A stretch of 64,000 nt of DNA. Source: CAWIUB01 sp963839995 (lineage in GTDB: Bacteria; Actinomycetota; Actinomycetes; Mycobacteriales; Jatrophihabitantaceae). Position 1 is the stretch's first letter. The number at the start of each line of letters is the position of its first letter. Positions 25,183 to 35,943 of this stretch are shown here, piece by piece. Below the pieces are notes generated by a model. That model saw only the letters and a list, made by a program, of their open reading frames with translations. It did no database searches and was not told where the DNA came from. The translations under genes and the position numbers were made by a program. The stretch is from assembly GCA_963839995.1 (NCBI GenBank), contig CAWIXH010000003.1:62001-126000 (forward strand), in the 5' to 3' direction.

Positions 25183-25292
25183 CTCGTGGTGGACGGGTCG
25201 GGTCTGCTGTCATCGGTCGTCTCCGGCGATGACAGGTGCTGCTCGATCATCCGTCGACTCCGGCGAACAGATCCGTCTCGCGGCCGTCCGCG

Positions 25293-26130
25293 TCACGCTC
25301 GCCTGCCGGCTCGCCACGGCACCAACCGGAAGTACTCGATGCCCATGACCTCACGGCCGATATTGTTCGACAACGCGAAGAACGGCCCGTCGACAGTTAT
25401 CTGCGTGGCGTGCTGCGCGAGAGCGGCCATCTTGGCCGCCCCGAACCGACTCGCGTCGATCACGGTCGTCACCACCTCGTCGTCGACGCCCATGGTCAGG
25501 TCCTCGAAACGCTCGACGCCGAAGAAGTCACTGCCCTGTTCCTTCATCGCCTCGAAGCCGCCTCGCAGCACCGAGCGCGGCACGGCGGTCCAGTACACTT
25601 TGGCGATCTGCCACGGGTCCGGCTCGGACGCGGCAGCCTCCACGGCGGCCATCGCCACCCGGTGGGCCATGATGTGGTCGGGGTGGCCGTAGTCACCGTT
25701 CTCGTCGTAGGTCACCAGCACCTGCGGACGGACCTCGTGGATCACGCCCACGGCTGCGGCAACCGCCTCGTCGAACACCGCGGGATCGTTCGCCGCCCGC
25801 CAGAACGCCCGCGGGTGCTTGTTCGCCGGCGTGTCCATCATCCCGCTGTCGCGAAACCGCCCCGCGCCGCCGAGGAAGCGGTGGTCAGTGACGCCGAGCC
25901 TGGTCATCGCCGCTGCTAGCTCACTGATCCGGTAGCCGCCGAGCTGGTCAGCCTGGTCGGCCGCGAGCTGGCTCAACGCCGGGACGAGGATCTCGCCCTC
26001 CTCGCCGAGTGTGCACGTCAGCAGGGTCACCTGCGCGCCCGCCGCGGCGTAGTGCGCCATCGTGGCGCCCGTCCCGATCGACTCGTCGTCCGGGTGCGCA
26101 TGTATCAGCAGCAGTCGTCGCGGTCGGCAC
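25293..26130 (-). CDS. mshB: N-acetyl-1-D-myo-inositol-2-amino-2-deoxy-alpha-D-glucopyranoside deacetylase (mycothiol synthesis)
   Basis: MshB removes the acetyl group from GlcNAc-inositol in mycothiol biosynthesis. The zinc motif is HAHPDDESIGTGATMAHYA, followed by CTLGEEGEILVP, the family block LGGAGRFRDSGM, and the third metal ligand region GDYGHPDHIMAHR. The start is problematic. No ATG, GTG or TTG is in frame close to RRLLLIHAHP, while the only suitable GTG (26130) is one base out of frame. A one-base indel near 26120 is likely. The reading frame is otherwise open upstream into the ABC transporter gene. Confidence 0.88.
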
Positions 26131-26194
26131 GGCTCAGAGCTGCAGACGCTCCGGCGACGCAGGCAGCTCGCCGATGTCCGTCGTCGCGCTGCGG

Positions 26195-28348
<2,154 letters not shown>

Positions 28349-28357
28349 GGTATGTCC

Positions 28358-29374
28358 TCAGTACCGTACCCGCGGGTCGATGACCCCGTAGAGCAGATCG
28401 ACCACCAGGTTGGCCATAATGACGAAGACCGCCGCAAGCAACACGATGACGACCAGGACCGGCAGGTCGAACGTGGTGGCCGCCTGAACGGTGGCGGTGC
28501 CCAAGCCCTGGAAGTTGAAGACCGTCTCGGTGATCGGGACGCCGGCGAGCAGCGCGCCGAGATCCAGGCCCGCGATGGTGACGATCGGTGTCAGGGCGGC
28601 CCGGAGGGTGTGTTTGAAGATGACCTTGGGTTCCTTGAGGCCCTTCGCCCGTGCCGTGCGCAGGTAGTCCTCGCCCATCGTCTCCAGCATGTAGGTGCGG
28701 GTCAGCCGGATGTAGGCGGCGGCATACACCAGCGCGAGGGTCAGGCAGGGCAGGATCAGGTTATACGCCCAGGAGCTGATACTTACCGAGGGCGAGACGT
28801 ACGCCGGCGTCGTCATCCACCCGAGCTGGAAGACAATCAGCTGGAGCAGCAGCAGGGATATGAAGAACGTCGGGAACGAATAGAAGACCAAGGCCCCGGA
28901 GACGATGGATCGATCGAGTAATCGGCCCCGGAACAGGGCAGCGACGATCCCGAGTAAGACGCCAGAGGTAATCCAGATGATGAATCCACCGATGACGATC
29001 GAGGCCGATACCGGGATCCTGGGTTTCAAATAGCTCCAGATAAGCTCGTTCTGCAGCGGCGAGTAGCCAAGACACGGCGCCGCGCAGTGGACGATCAGGT
29101 CTGGGCGCGCCGCCTTAAGCTGAGCGTCATCGGGGAATTGGCGCTCGCGGAACAGCCCGCGGACGAACTCGACATATTGCGTGGTCAGTGGCTTGTCGAA
29201 GCCCAAGTACTTGCGGTTCTGCTCGATGCCTTGCGGCGTGCAGTTCTTTCCGCAGGTGAGGCGCGCCGGGTCGGTGGGCGTCGCATAGAAGAGCAGGAAC
29301 GTGACCATGCTCATGACGAGGAGCATCAACACCGCACCAATGAGGCGCCTGATCGTGTAGAAGAACATATCCAC
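28358..29374 (-). CDS. ABC transporter permease (DppB/OppB type)
   Basis: This 338-aa inner-membrane permease has the N-terminal helix MFFYTIRRLIGAVLMLLVMS and the EAA-type loop (GEDYLRTARAKGLKEPKVIF) that contacts the ATPases. It has about six transmembrane helices. The periplasmic loop after helix 1 (about residues 35–115) is longer than usual and holds four cysteines (CGKNC and CAAPC), which could form disulfides outside the membrane. It is 9 bases upstream of the ATPase gene. Confidence 0.92.
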   Translation of the reverse strand: MDMFFYTIRRLIGAVLMLLVMSMVTFLLFYATPTDPARLTCGKNCTPQGIEQNRKYLGFDKPLTTQYVEFVRGLFRERQFPDDAQLKAARPDLIVHCAAPCLGYSPLQNELIWSYLKPRIPVSASIVIGGFIIWITSGVLLGIVAALFRGRLLDRSIVSGALVFYSFPTFFISLLLLQLIVFQLGWMTTPAYVSPSVSISSWAYNLILPCLTLALVYAAAYIRLTRTYMLETMGEDYLRTARAKGLKEPKVIFKHTLRAALTPIVTIAGLDLGALLAGVPITETVFNFQGLGTATVQAATTFDLPVLVVIVLLAAVFVIMANLVVDLLYGVIDPRVRY

Positions 29375-29485
29375 CGCCCGGTGCCGAGCGTCTCACCCTT
29401 TCGCGCCGCCATCAAGGAGCGGCACGTGGGTGGGGACGGTTCTCGCGTCCCCACCCACGTGCCTGTGCCAGCCGATCTACCTGGT

Positions 29486-31228
29486 TTACGAGGCCGCGCC
29501 GATCTGACCCATGTCCGGGTAGCCGTTCGATGCCGCGTCCTCTTCGTAGTTCGTGACGCTGGAACCGTGCAGCCGCAGGAACTTCTCGATGTCGAGCGGA
29601 ACGTAGGCAACCTCCTTGGCCAGCGATTCGGAGAGGTCGCCCCAAGCCGCGTTCCGCTTGGACGTGTCCTGCTCGGCGTACGCGGCGTCGATGGCGGCGT
29701 TGGTCGCCTTGCTGTTGTACCAGCCGTAGTCGTTACCGTTCGACTCCGCGGACAGGTTCACCCGGCCGTCGAACAGCGGCGGGATGACCGTCGAGGCGTT
29801 CGGCCAGTCAGCACCCCAGCCGGCCCAGGTGAGGTCGTACTTGGACGCGTTGTGCGGGTTCTGGATCACGTCGTAGTACGTGTCGGACAGGCCTTCCAGC
29901 GTCACGCTGAAGCCCGCCTTCTCATAGGCCGCCTTCAACGCCGAGGCCTCCGCGTCCGTCGTCGGCGTGCCACCGCTGTAGGTGAAGTGGATCGGGTACG
30001 GGATCGGCACGCCGGCCTGCTGCAGCAACGACTTGGCCTTGGCCGGGTCACCGCCGTCCGGGGTGTTGAACGCGTTGCCGAAGTCCTTGTACCCCGCCAC
30101 GGTCGACAGGATGATGCTGTTGGCCGGCTTGGCTAGCGCCGGACCCCCGTAGGCGGTGATCCAGCTGGTCTTGTCAACTGCGACAGCCATCGCCTGACGC
30201 ACCAACGGGTTGGTCACCTTGCGGAAGTTCGGCAGCAGGTAGTCGACGAACGGCGTGTCCGGGTTCGTCGCCCGCGACTTCTGCGCTACCACTCGCGCCG
30301 CATAGGCGGGCGGAGCCGAGCGGTCGGTAACGGCGAACTTGTCAGGCCCGGCGTCGGCCAGCAGCCGGTCGAAGACCGTCTCCACCGCGATGCCCTCCTG
30401 CCAAACGATCTTGTCCGGCAGCGCCCGGCGGATGCTCGTGTCGTCGGTCTTCGGGTCGTAGTTCGGGTTACGTACCCAGGTGCCGCCCTTGGCGTGCTGC
30501 CAGACACCCTGCAGCATGTACGGACCGTCGGAGAAGATCTGGTAGTTAGACTGGGCGCCCTTGTCCTGCGAGGGCTTGAACGGGGCGAACTCGGCCAGCG
30601 CCCCGGACACTGCATAGTTGAAGTCACCCACCGGCTTCTTCAGGTGGTAAGTGATTGTGTTGCCGGAGCACGTGACGGCCTTGTCGTAGTCGGCCTGGTT
30701 CTTCTTGGTGTACGGGCCGCTGTACACCGAGCTGCCGTCCGGGTTGGTCGGGATGTCCAGGAACTGGATGGCGTAGTTAGGTCCGCCAGTGATCACGTCG
30801 GTGGCAAACGTCCGGGACGTACCGTACTGGAAATCGGCGCAGGTCACCGGTGTGCCATCCTGCCAATTGATGCCGTCTTTGAGGGTGAACGTCCATGTTT
30901 TGTTGCTATTGCTCGCCGTGCCGGTGTCTGTGGCCATATCTGGGACCAGCTTGCCGTCCGGCGAAAGCATCGTGAGCGTGCGGTAGAACATCCTCGACGC
31001 GTTAGCGAGGTCACGGCCGATGTAGGTGCGCTGCGGGTCCCAGTGCTCGACATTCCGCTTGGTCAGGTAGTAGATCGTCCCACCCTTGGTGGTGGACACC
31101 GCGGAGGAACCGGCGCCACCGGACGCGCTCGCGCCGCCACCCTTCTTGGACGAGCTACACGCGGCAGCGGTGAGGGCGAGCGCGACGCCGAGCGCCACGA
31201 CCGCCGTTCGCTTCTTGATACTGGCCAT
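29486..31228 (-). CDS. Extracellular solute-binding protein, family 5 (peptide/nickel type lipoprotein)
   Basis: This 580-aa SBP begins MASIKKRTAVVALGVALALT followed by the lipobox AAAC, so it is exported and lipid-anchored. SBP family 5 features include GTIYYLTKRNVEHWDPQRTY near the N-terminus and WTFTLKDGINWQDGTPVT. An AGAGGAAG site 6 bases before the ATG at 31228 fixes the start. It would capture peptides or similar solutes for the DppBCDF transporter encoded around it; ligand identity is not deducible. Confidence 0.94.
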   Translation of the reverse strand: MASIKKRTAVVALGVALALTAAACSSSKKGGGASASGGAGSSAVSTTKGGTIYYLTKRNVEHWDPQRTYIGRDLANASRMFYRTLTMLSPDGKLVPDMATDTGTASNSNKTWTFTLKDGINWQDGTPVTCADFQYGTSRTFATDVITGGPNYAIQFLDIPTNPDGSSVYSGPYTKKNQADYDKAVTCSGNTITYHLKKPVGDFNYAVSGALAEFAPFKPSQDKGAQSNYQIFSDGPYMLQGVWQHAKGGTWVRNPNYDPKTDDTSIRRALPDKIVWQEGIAVETVFDRLLADAGPDKFAVTDRSAPPAYAARVVAQKSRATNPDTPFVDYLLPNFRKVTNPLVRQAMAVAVDKTSWITAYGGPALAKPANSIILSTVAGYKDFGNAFNTPDGGDPAKAKSLLQQAGVPIPYPIHFTYSGGTPTTDAEASALKAAYEKAGFSVTLEGLSDTYYDVIQNPHNASKYDLTWAGWGADWPNASTVIPPLFDGRVNLSAESNGNDYGWYNSKATNAAIDAAYAEQDTSKRNAAWGDLSESLAKEVAYVPLDIEKFLRLHGSSVTNYEEDAASNGYPDMGQIGAAS

Positions 31229-31302
31229 GCAATCTTCCTCTTTCTCGAATGCCGCCGCATGCGGCACACGTGTTGCTGCGGGACGGGTGTCCCGCAGGTC
31301 GG

Positions 31303-32319
31303 TTATCGCATCGACTTGGGGTCGAGCGCGTCTCGCAGACCGTCACCGAGCATGTTGAACGACAAGACGATCAACACCAGCACTGCCCCGGGAATGTAGA
31401 AGAACGCGGGATCGGGGTCGAGGTAGTTGACCGAGTTGTTGAGGATGTTCCCCAGGCTTGGCGTTGGGGCCTGCAGCCCAACCCCGAGGAACGACAGCGC
31501 CGCCTCGGCCGCGATGTTGAGCGGCAGGGTCAGCGAGACATACACGATGATCGGCGCCCAGAGGTTTGGCAGCAGCTCACGGAACCAGATGCGGCGGCGC
31601 TTGGCACCCAGACTGTGTGCGGCTTCGACGAACTCACGATTGCGGAGGCTGAGCACTTGCCCGCGGATGATGCGGGCGATATAGGGCCAGCCGAAGAAAC
31701 CCAGCACGATGATGAGGTACACGGCGCTGGTGGCCGTCCCGGCAGGGACGCCCAGCGCTGTGATGCGGTCCTTCAGCACAGGAGAGAGCGCCAGCAGCAT
31801 GAGCAGCTGCGGGAAGGCCAGCACCAGGTCCATCGAACGGCTGATCCACCAGTCGGTGGCCTTGCCCATGTATCCGGAGATGATGCCGAGGATGCTGCCG
31901 ATCACCAGGCTCATCAGCGTGGCCGAGGTGGCGATCAACAGCGAGAAGCTGACGCCCAGCAGTACCCGGGAAAAGACGCCGCGACCGGTGCCGGGCTCGA
32001 CCCCGAATGGGTGGGACAGCGAGATCCCGCCATAGGAACCGGTCGGCATGGAGCCCAGGCCCCCGATGAGGTCGTTGTGGAAGGCGTAGGGGTCGATGAC
32101 GCCGAGGCTCTTGAGGATCGGAGCGGAAAGAGCAGCGATGATCACGATGATGACGGCAACGAGAGCGACCATCGAGACCTTGTCCCGCTTCAGCCGGAAC
32201 CAGGCGATCTGCCAGGGCGAGCGCCCCGCGATGGCTTTCTCGGCTGCTCCGGTGGTCAGCTCCGCGGTTGACTCGTCAACTTCGATCTCGGTGTCCAGGC
32301 CCTGAATTGGCGTCGTCAT
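31303..32319 (-). CDS. ABC transporter permease (DppC/OppC type)
   Basis: The 338-aa permease has an N-terminal cytoplasmic tail, the OppC_N helix (SMVALVAVIIVIIAALSAPIL) and the EAA loop (FVEAAHSLGAKRRRIWFREL). A GGAGG site before the ATG at 32319 supports this start, although the frame is open to 32568. It is the first gene of the operon permease C – binding protein – permease B – ATPases, an order that differs from the common A-B-C-D-F order. Confidence 0.92.
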   Translation of the reverse strand: MTTPIQGLDTEIEVDESTAELTTGAAEKAIAGRSPWQIAWFRLKRDKVSMVALVAVIIVIIAALSAPILKSLGVIDPYAFHNDLIGGLGSMPTGSYGGISLSHPFGVEPGTGRGVFSRVLLGVSFSLLIATSATLMSLVIGSILGIISGYMGKATDWWISRSMDLVLAFPQLLMLLALSPVLKDRITALGVPAGTATSAVYLIIVLGFFGWPYIARIIRGQVLSLRNREFVEAAHSLGAKRRRIWFRELLPNLWAPIIVYVSLTLPLNIAAEAALSFLGVGLQAPTPSLGNILNNSVNYLDPDPAFFYIPGAVLVLIVLSFNMLGDGLRDALDPKSMR

Positions 32320-32721
32320 AGCAGCCCGAACCTCCTTCATGCCTTCCAGCGGGGTTGTGCTGGCCGTACGCACCTTATAGCTAGCGATGGAGGTTATGCC
32401 TTCACCGCCGGTTAGCGGAAACTCGTGAGGCGGTCGTCGCCAGATCGTGACCCTTCTGCCGCTCGATTCATCACTCGGCCCTGCCAGTGCCCCGCGACCG
32501 TGCTTGAGCCACCGACGCACCGTTCGAGCCCGACTTACCTTATGCAGGGGCTGAGAGGAAATCTGCACTGCAGGCCAAGCGTTGCGGATTCGTGATCAGG
32601 TAGTTGCCGGATGCAGATCTCTTCTGCAGTTGCGGATGGCCGACGAGATCTCTTTGGCGGAGGCGGCGCACTTCCGGTGATCAGACCGACGCTCAGGGTA
32701 ACGGGCTTTGGCTCGGCGCGG
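32320..32721. other. Intergenic region upstream of the dipeptide transporter operon
   Basis: About 400 bases without a gene. On the minus strand a TATAAG box lies near 32380, about 60 bases before the permease start, as a candidate -10 element. No clear -35 box, operator or RNA structure was seen. The remainder separates the operon from the nitrilase-family gene. Confidence 0.45.
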
Positions 32722-33477
32722 TCACCGTCGATCGGCGAGGAAGGGGAAGCGCGAGCGCACGTCGGCGACCTGGTCGGCAGCCACGTCGGCCACCAGTACC
32801 GTTTCAACGAGCGACGCCTCGGCCAGGGTGTGACCGAGCGGGTCGATGATCGCGCTGTCGCCGGTGTGGTTCAGTTGGTCGGCCACGCCCACCCTGTTGA
32901 CGCCCAGCACGTAGGCCTGGTTCTCGATCGCCCGGGCGCGCAGCAGCGCGCGCCAGTGCTCCCGTCGGGGCTCGGGCCAGTTAGCGACCACGACGTATAG
33001 ATCAGTGTCCTGGGCCAGCGCCCAGAACTCGTCCGCGAAGCGCAGGTCGTAGCAGATGAAGACACTGACCCGCAGGTCCTCGACGTCGACGGTCAGGAAG
33101 TCGGTGCCCGCGGCGTACTGCTCGTCTTCCTTGGCGTAGCTGAATGGGTGGATCTTGGCGTATCGGTGCAGTTCGCCACGCGGCCCGGCCAGCACGGCGA
33201 CGTTGCGCGCCTTGCCGTCCCGGCCGAACTGGGCGATCGATCCAACCAGCCAGGCGTCGTGCTCGCGCGCCTGATCGATCAGGAACTGCTCGTTCGGGCC
33301 GCCCTCGTCCTCGGCGATGCGAGCCGGGTCCATGGAGAAGCCGGTCGCGTACATCTCCGTCACCGCGATCAGCCGGGCACCGGACGAAGCCGCCTGGTTG
33401 ATCAGCGGCACCAGATGCTTGCGAGTGGCGTCGCCGTTCTCCCACTCGATGTCGTGCTGGATGGCGGCAACCTTCAT
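32722..33477 (-). CDS. Carbon-nitrogen hydrolase (omega-amidase-like nitrilase family)
   Basis: The 251-aa nitrilase-superfamily protein has the catalytic triad E41 (VTEMYATGF), K108 (YAKIHPF) and C142 (ICYDLRF). The SFxCYDLRF-type environment and short length fit omega-amidases, which hydrolyse 2-oxoglutaramate or 2-oxosuccinamate to the dicarboxylic acid and ammonia. It overlaps the upstream aminotransferase gene by four bases. That pairing supports the omega-amidase reading. Confidence 0.88.
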   Translation of the reverse strand: MKVAAIQHDIEWENGDATRKHLVPLINQAASSGARLIAVTEMYATGFSMDPARIAEDEGGPNEQFLIDQAREHDAWLVGSIAQFGRDGKARNVAVLAGPRGELHRYAKIHPFSYAKEDEQYAAGTDFLTVDVEDLRVSVFICYDLRFADEFWALAQDTDLYVVVANWPEPRREHWRALLRARAIENQAYVLGVNRVGVADQLNHTGDSAIIDPLGHTLAEASLVETVLVADVAADQVADVRSRFPFLADRR

Positions 33478-34631
33478 AAACGTGTGCCCTTCAGCCTGGT
33501 GAGCGCCTCGTCGAGCACCTCGGGACGCTTGCAGAAGGCGAACCGGACGAGATGGTCGCCCTCGTGCGAGTCGTAGAACACGCTGCTGGGGATGGCGACC
33601 ACGCCGTGCTCGCGGGGCAACCGTCGGCAGAACTCCACGGCGTCGGTGTGTACGTCGACGGTGGCGAAGTAGGTGGCCTGCGGCCGGATCACGTCGTAGC
33701 CGAGGTCGGCCAGCCCGTCGCAGAACAGATCTCGCTGGTTGCGCAGGGCGGCGGCGATCGTCGCGTAGTAGTCGTCAGGTAGGGCGAGGGCTTCGGCCAC
33801 GGCGGGCTGAAACGGTCCGCCGTTGACGTAGGTCAGGAACTGCTTGACGGTACGCACCGCGTTCGTGAGTTGCGGGGGCGCGCAGACCCAGCCGATCTTC
33901 CAGCCGGTGACGCTGAACGTCTTGCCCGCGCTGCCGATGGTGACGGTGCGCTCACGCATGCCGGGCAAGGTGGCGATGGGAATGTGCCGGCCGTCGAATG
34001 TCAGGTGCTCGTAGACCTCGTCCGCGATCACGATCAGGTCGCGCTGTGTAGCCGCTGCAGCGATCAGCTCGAGCTCGGCCCGGTCGAACACCTTGCCGGT
34101 CGGGTTGTGCGGCGTGTTGAGCAGAATCGCCTTGGTCTGCTTGGTGATCGCCGCGTGCAGCTCGGCCGGGTCGAACGTCCAGCGCTGGCCGTCGCGGTGC
34201 AGGGTGACGGGCCTGCGTCGCGCACCGCCCAGCGCGATGCAGGCGGCGTAGGAGTCGTAGTACGGCTCGAAGACGACGACGTCGTCGCCGGTTTGGGTGA
34301 GGGCGAGCAGGCTGGCGGCGATCGCCTCGGTGGCGCCCGCCGTGACGAGAACTTCGGTGTCCGGGTCGAACGTGAGGCCGTAGAACCGTTGCTGGTGGGC
34401 GGCGATCGCCTCGCGAAGCGCCGGGACGCCGAGACCAGGCGGGTACTGGTTGCCGATGTGGCCGGTGATCGCGTCGGCAGCGGCCTGCAGCAGCTGCGCC
34501 GGCCCGTCCGTGTCGGGAAAACCCTGGCCCAGGTTGATGCTGCCGGTGCGCACCGCGAGCGCGGACATCTCCGCGAAGATCGTCGTGCCGAACCCGCGTA
34601 TCCGTTGCACGAGCGGGTCGGCGATGCTCAC
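33474..34631 (-). CDS. PLP-dependent aminotransferase (glutamine/methionine-type, class I)
   Basis: This 385-aa fold-type I aminotransferase has the PLP lysine in SAGKTFSVTGWKIGW (about residue 235) and the NTPHNPTGK motif at about 172. It resembles kynurenine/glutamine transaminase K and the actinobacterial YbdL-type enzymes that act on methionine, glutamine or aromatic amino acids. It overlaps the omega-amidase gene (ATGA). The two steps form the glutamine transaminase–omega-amidase route, often used in methionine salvage. Confidence 0.9.
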   Translation of the reverse strand: MSIADPLVQRIRGFGTTIFAEMSALAVRTGSINLGQGFPDTDGPAQLLQAAADAITGHIGNQYPPGLGVPALREAIAAHQQRFYGLTFDPDTEVLVTAGATEAIAASLLALTQTGDDVVVFEPYYDSYAACIALGGARRRPVTLHRDGQRWTFDPAELHAAITKQTKAILLNTPHNPTGKVFDRAELELIAAAATQRDLIVIADEVYEHLTFDGRHIPIATLPGMRERTVTIGSAGKTFSVTGWKIGWVCAPPQLTNAVRTVKQFLTYVNGGPFQPAVAEALALPDDYYATIAAALRNQRDLFCDGLADLGYDVIRPQATYFATVDVHTDAVEFCRRLPREHGVVAIPSSVFYDSHEGDHLVRFAFCKRPEVLDEALTRLKGTRL

Positions 34632-34669
34632 CGCTCGAGCCTAGCCGTCCGACGGTCGCAGCCCGCGCA

Positions 34670-34726
34670 CTTTGCCTGCCGGAGCGGGGCAATGCCCGGA
34701 GCACGGCGCGGCGACGGCAGGCAAAG
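34670..34726. repeat. Inverted repeat, family 2, copy 1 (upstream of the AbiEi-like gene)
   Basis: Perfect 12-bp arms CTTTGCCTGCCG and CGGCAGGCAAAG lie 33 bases apart, with an inner GGGC-AAT-GCCC hairpin. The element is in the divergent gap between the aminotransferase and the AbiEi-like gene. A related element lies just after the latter (35823). Confidence 0.85.
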
Positions 34727-34808
34727 CGGTCATCCACAGGCGATCCGGCTCGTCCACAGATCCGCCGTCTCCGGCCACCGGTGCTGTTTGGTGAGGTCGG
34801 ATTGCGCG

Positions 34809-35798
34809 ATGCGCAAGCCCCCGGTCGAGAGCAGATGCCGGCTTGGCGTGTTCACCGAAGCCGAAGCCGTGCGCGACGGCTGGTCGCCGGATGCCCTCGC
34901 CTGGGCCGTCCGGGCGGGACGCATCGAGCGGGTACGCCGCGGCGTCTACCGGATTCCTGCCGAGCCAGCCACCGACCCCTTCGCCGCGGCGCGCCACAAG
35001 CACGCGACCGAAACCGTCGGATTCCTGCTGCGCAACCAAGCGGCCGTTGCAAGCCACGCGTCTGCGGCCGTGCTGCTCGATCTGCCGGTGCTCGCCCTGC
35101 CAACGCGACCGTGCGTGACGGTGGCGCCGGGGCACACCGGCCAGCTGAGCGGCGCGCACGTCCGTCGGGCGACCCTGCCGAAACCTCACCTCGCGGACAT
35201 CGGGGTGCCGTGCACGACCGTCGAGCGCACGGTGGTCGACCTAGCCCGGGAGGGTGGGCTCGCGTCCAGCGTGGTCACCGCCGATGCTGCCCTGCACCGC
35301 GATCTCACTGACGAGTCGGCGCTGGGGCGCACCGTCGTTGATTGCGCCGGGTGGCCGGGTCTGCGCGCTGCACGGGCGATGCTGCGCATGCTCGACTCGC
35401 GCGCTGAGTCACCGCTCGAAAGCCTCAGCAGATTGCGAATGCGCGAGCGCCGGCTTCCCGAGCCGGAGCTTCGGCCAGTGATTCTCGACGCCCTCGGGCG
35501 GATCATCGCGCGGGTCGACTTCTACTGGGACGAGGGTGTGGTCGGCGAAGCCGACGGCACCGAGAAATACGATCAGGGCTTCGACGCGGTGCGGCGGGAG
35601 AAGCTGCGCCAAGAGCGGCTAGAGGATGTTGGCCTGGTCGTCGTCCGCTGGGGCTGGGGCGACCTTGACCGGATGGACATCCTCGAGAAGCGGCTGCGCG
35701 CCGCGTTCGCGCGTGCCGGGCGGCGCAGCGCGGCCGACCGACGGTGGACCGCACGGTTTCGTCCACGGTTCGTCGTGCCGTCACTCGAGACTTTGTAA
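34809..35798 (+). CDS. AbiEi-like antitoxin domain protein with a C-terminal endonuclease-like (DUF559-type) region
   Basis: The 329-aa protein has an N-terminal winged-helix antitoxin-like region (GVFTEAEAVRDGWSPDALAWAVRAGRIERV, then RRGVYRI), as in type IV AbiEi antitoxins. Its C-terminal part resembles Vsr/DUF559 nuclease-like folds (ARVDFYWDEGVVGEADGTEKY, then VVRWGWGDLDR). No AbiEii toxin gene adjoins it. Such orphan proteins are common in actinobacteria and have no established function. It is divergent from the aminotransferase and flanked by two related inverted repeats. Confidence 0.82.
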   Translation: MRKPPVESRCRLGVFTEAEAVRDGWSPDALAWAVRAGRIERVRRGVYRIPAEPATDPFAAARHKHATETVGFLLRNQAAVASHASAAVLLDLPVLALPTRPCVTVAPGHTGQLSGAHVRRATLPKPHLADIGVPCTTVERTVVDLAREGGLASSVVTADAALHRDLTDESALGRTVVDCAGWPGLRAARAMLRMLDSRAESPLESLSRLRMRERRLPEPELRPVILDALGRIIARVDFYWDEGVVGEADGTEKYDQGFDAVRREKLRQERLEDVGLVVVRWGWGDLDRMDILEKRLRAAFARAGRRSAADRRWTARFRPRFVVPSLETL

Positions 35799-35822
35799 GG
35801 CACGCTGGCCCGCTCGTCCGCT

Positions 35823-35881
35823 GCTTTGTCTGTCGGATACGTGCGGCGGCGGCCGCGGGACGCTGCTTCGACAGGCAAAGC
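35823..35881. repeat. Inverted repeat, family 2, copy 2 (downstream of the AbiEi-like gene)
   Basis: Arms GCTTTGTCTGTCG and CGACAGGCAAAGC (12 of 13 bases pair) are 33 bases apart, like copy 1. The element lies between the convergent ends of the AbiEi-like gene and typA, where it could also terminate transcription. Confidence 0.85.
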
Positions 35882-35943
35882 GCCGTGCGAGCGTGTCAGG
35901 CAGGGGCAAACAGGGGTAGCGAGAGTTCGCAGCGTCACGCGAG

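Noticed and set aside
33870..34808. Long upstream extension of the AbiEi-like frame
   Set aside because: It is antisense to the conserved aminotransferase gene and has no homology character; the ATG at 34809 matches the family start.
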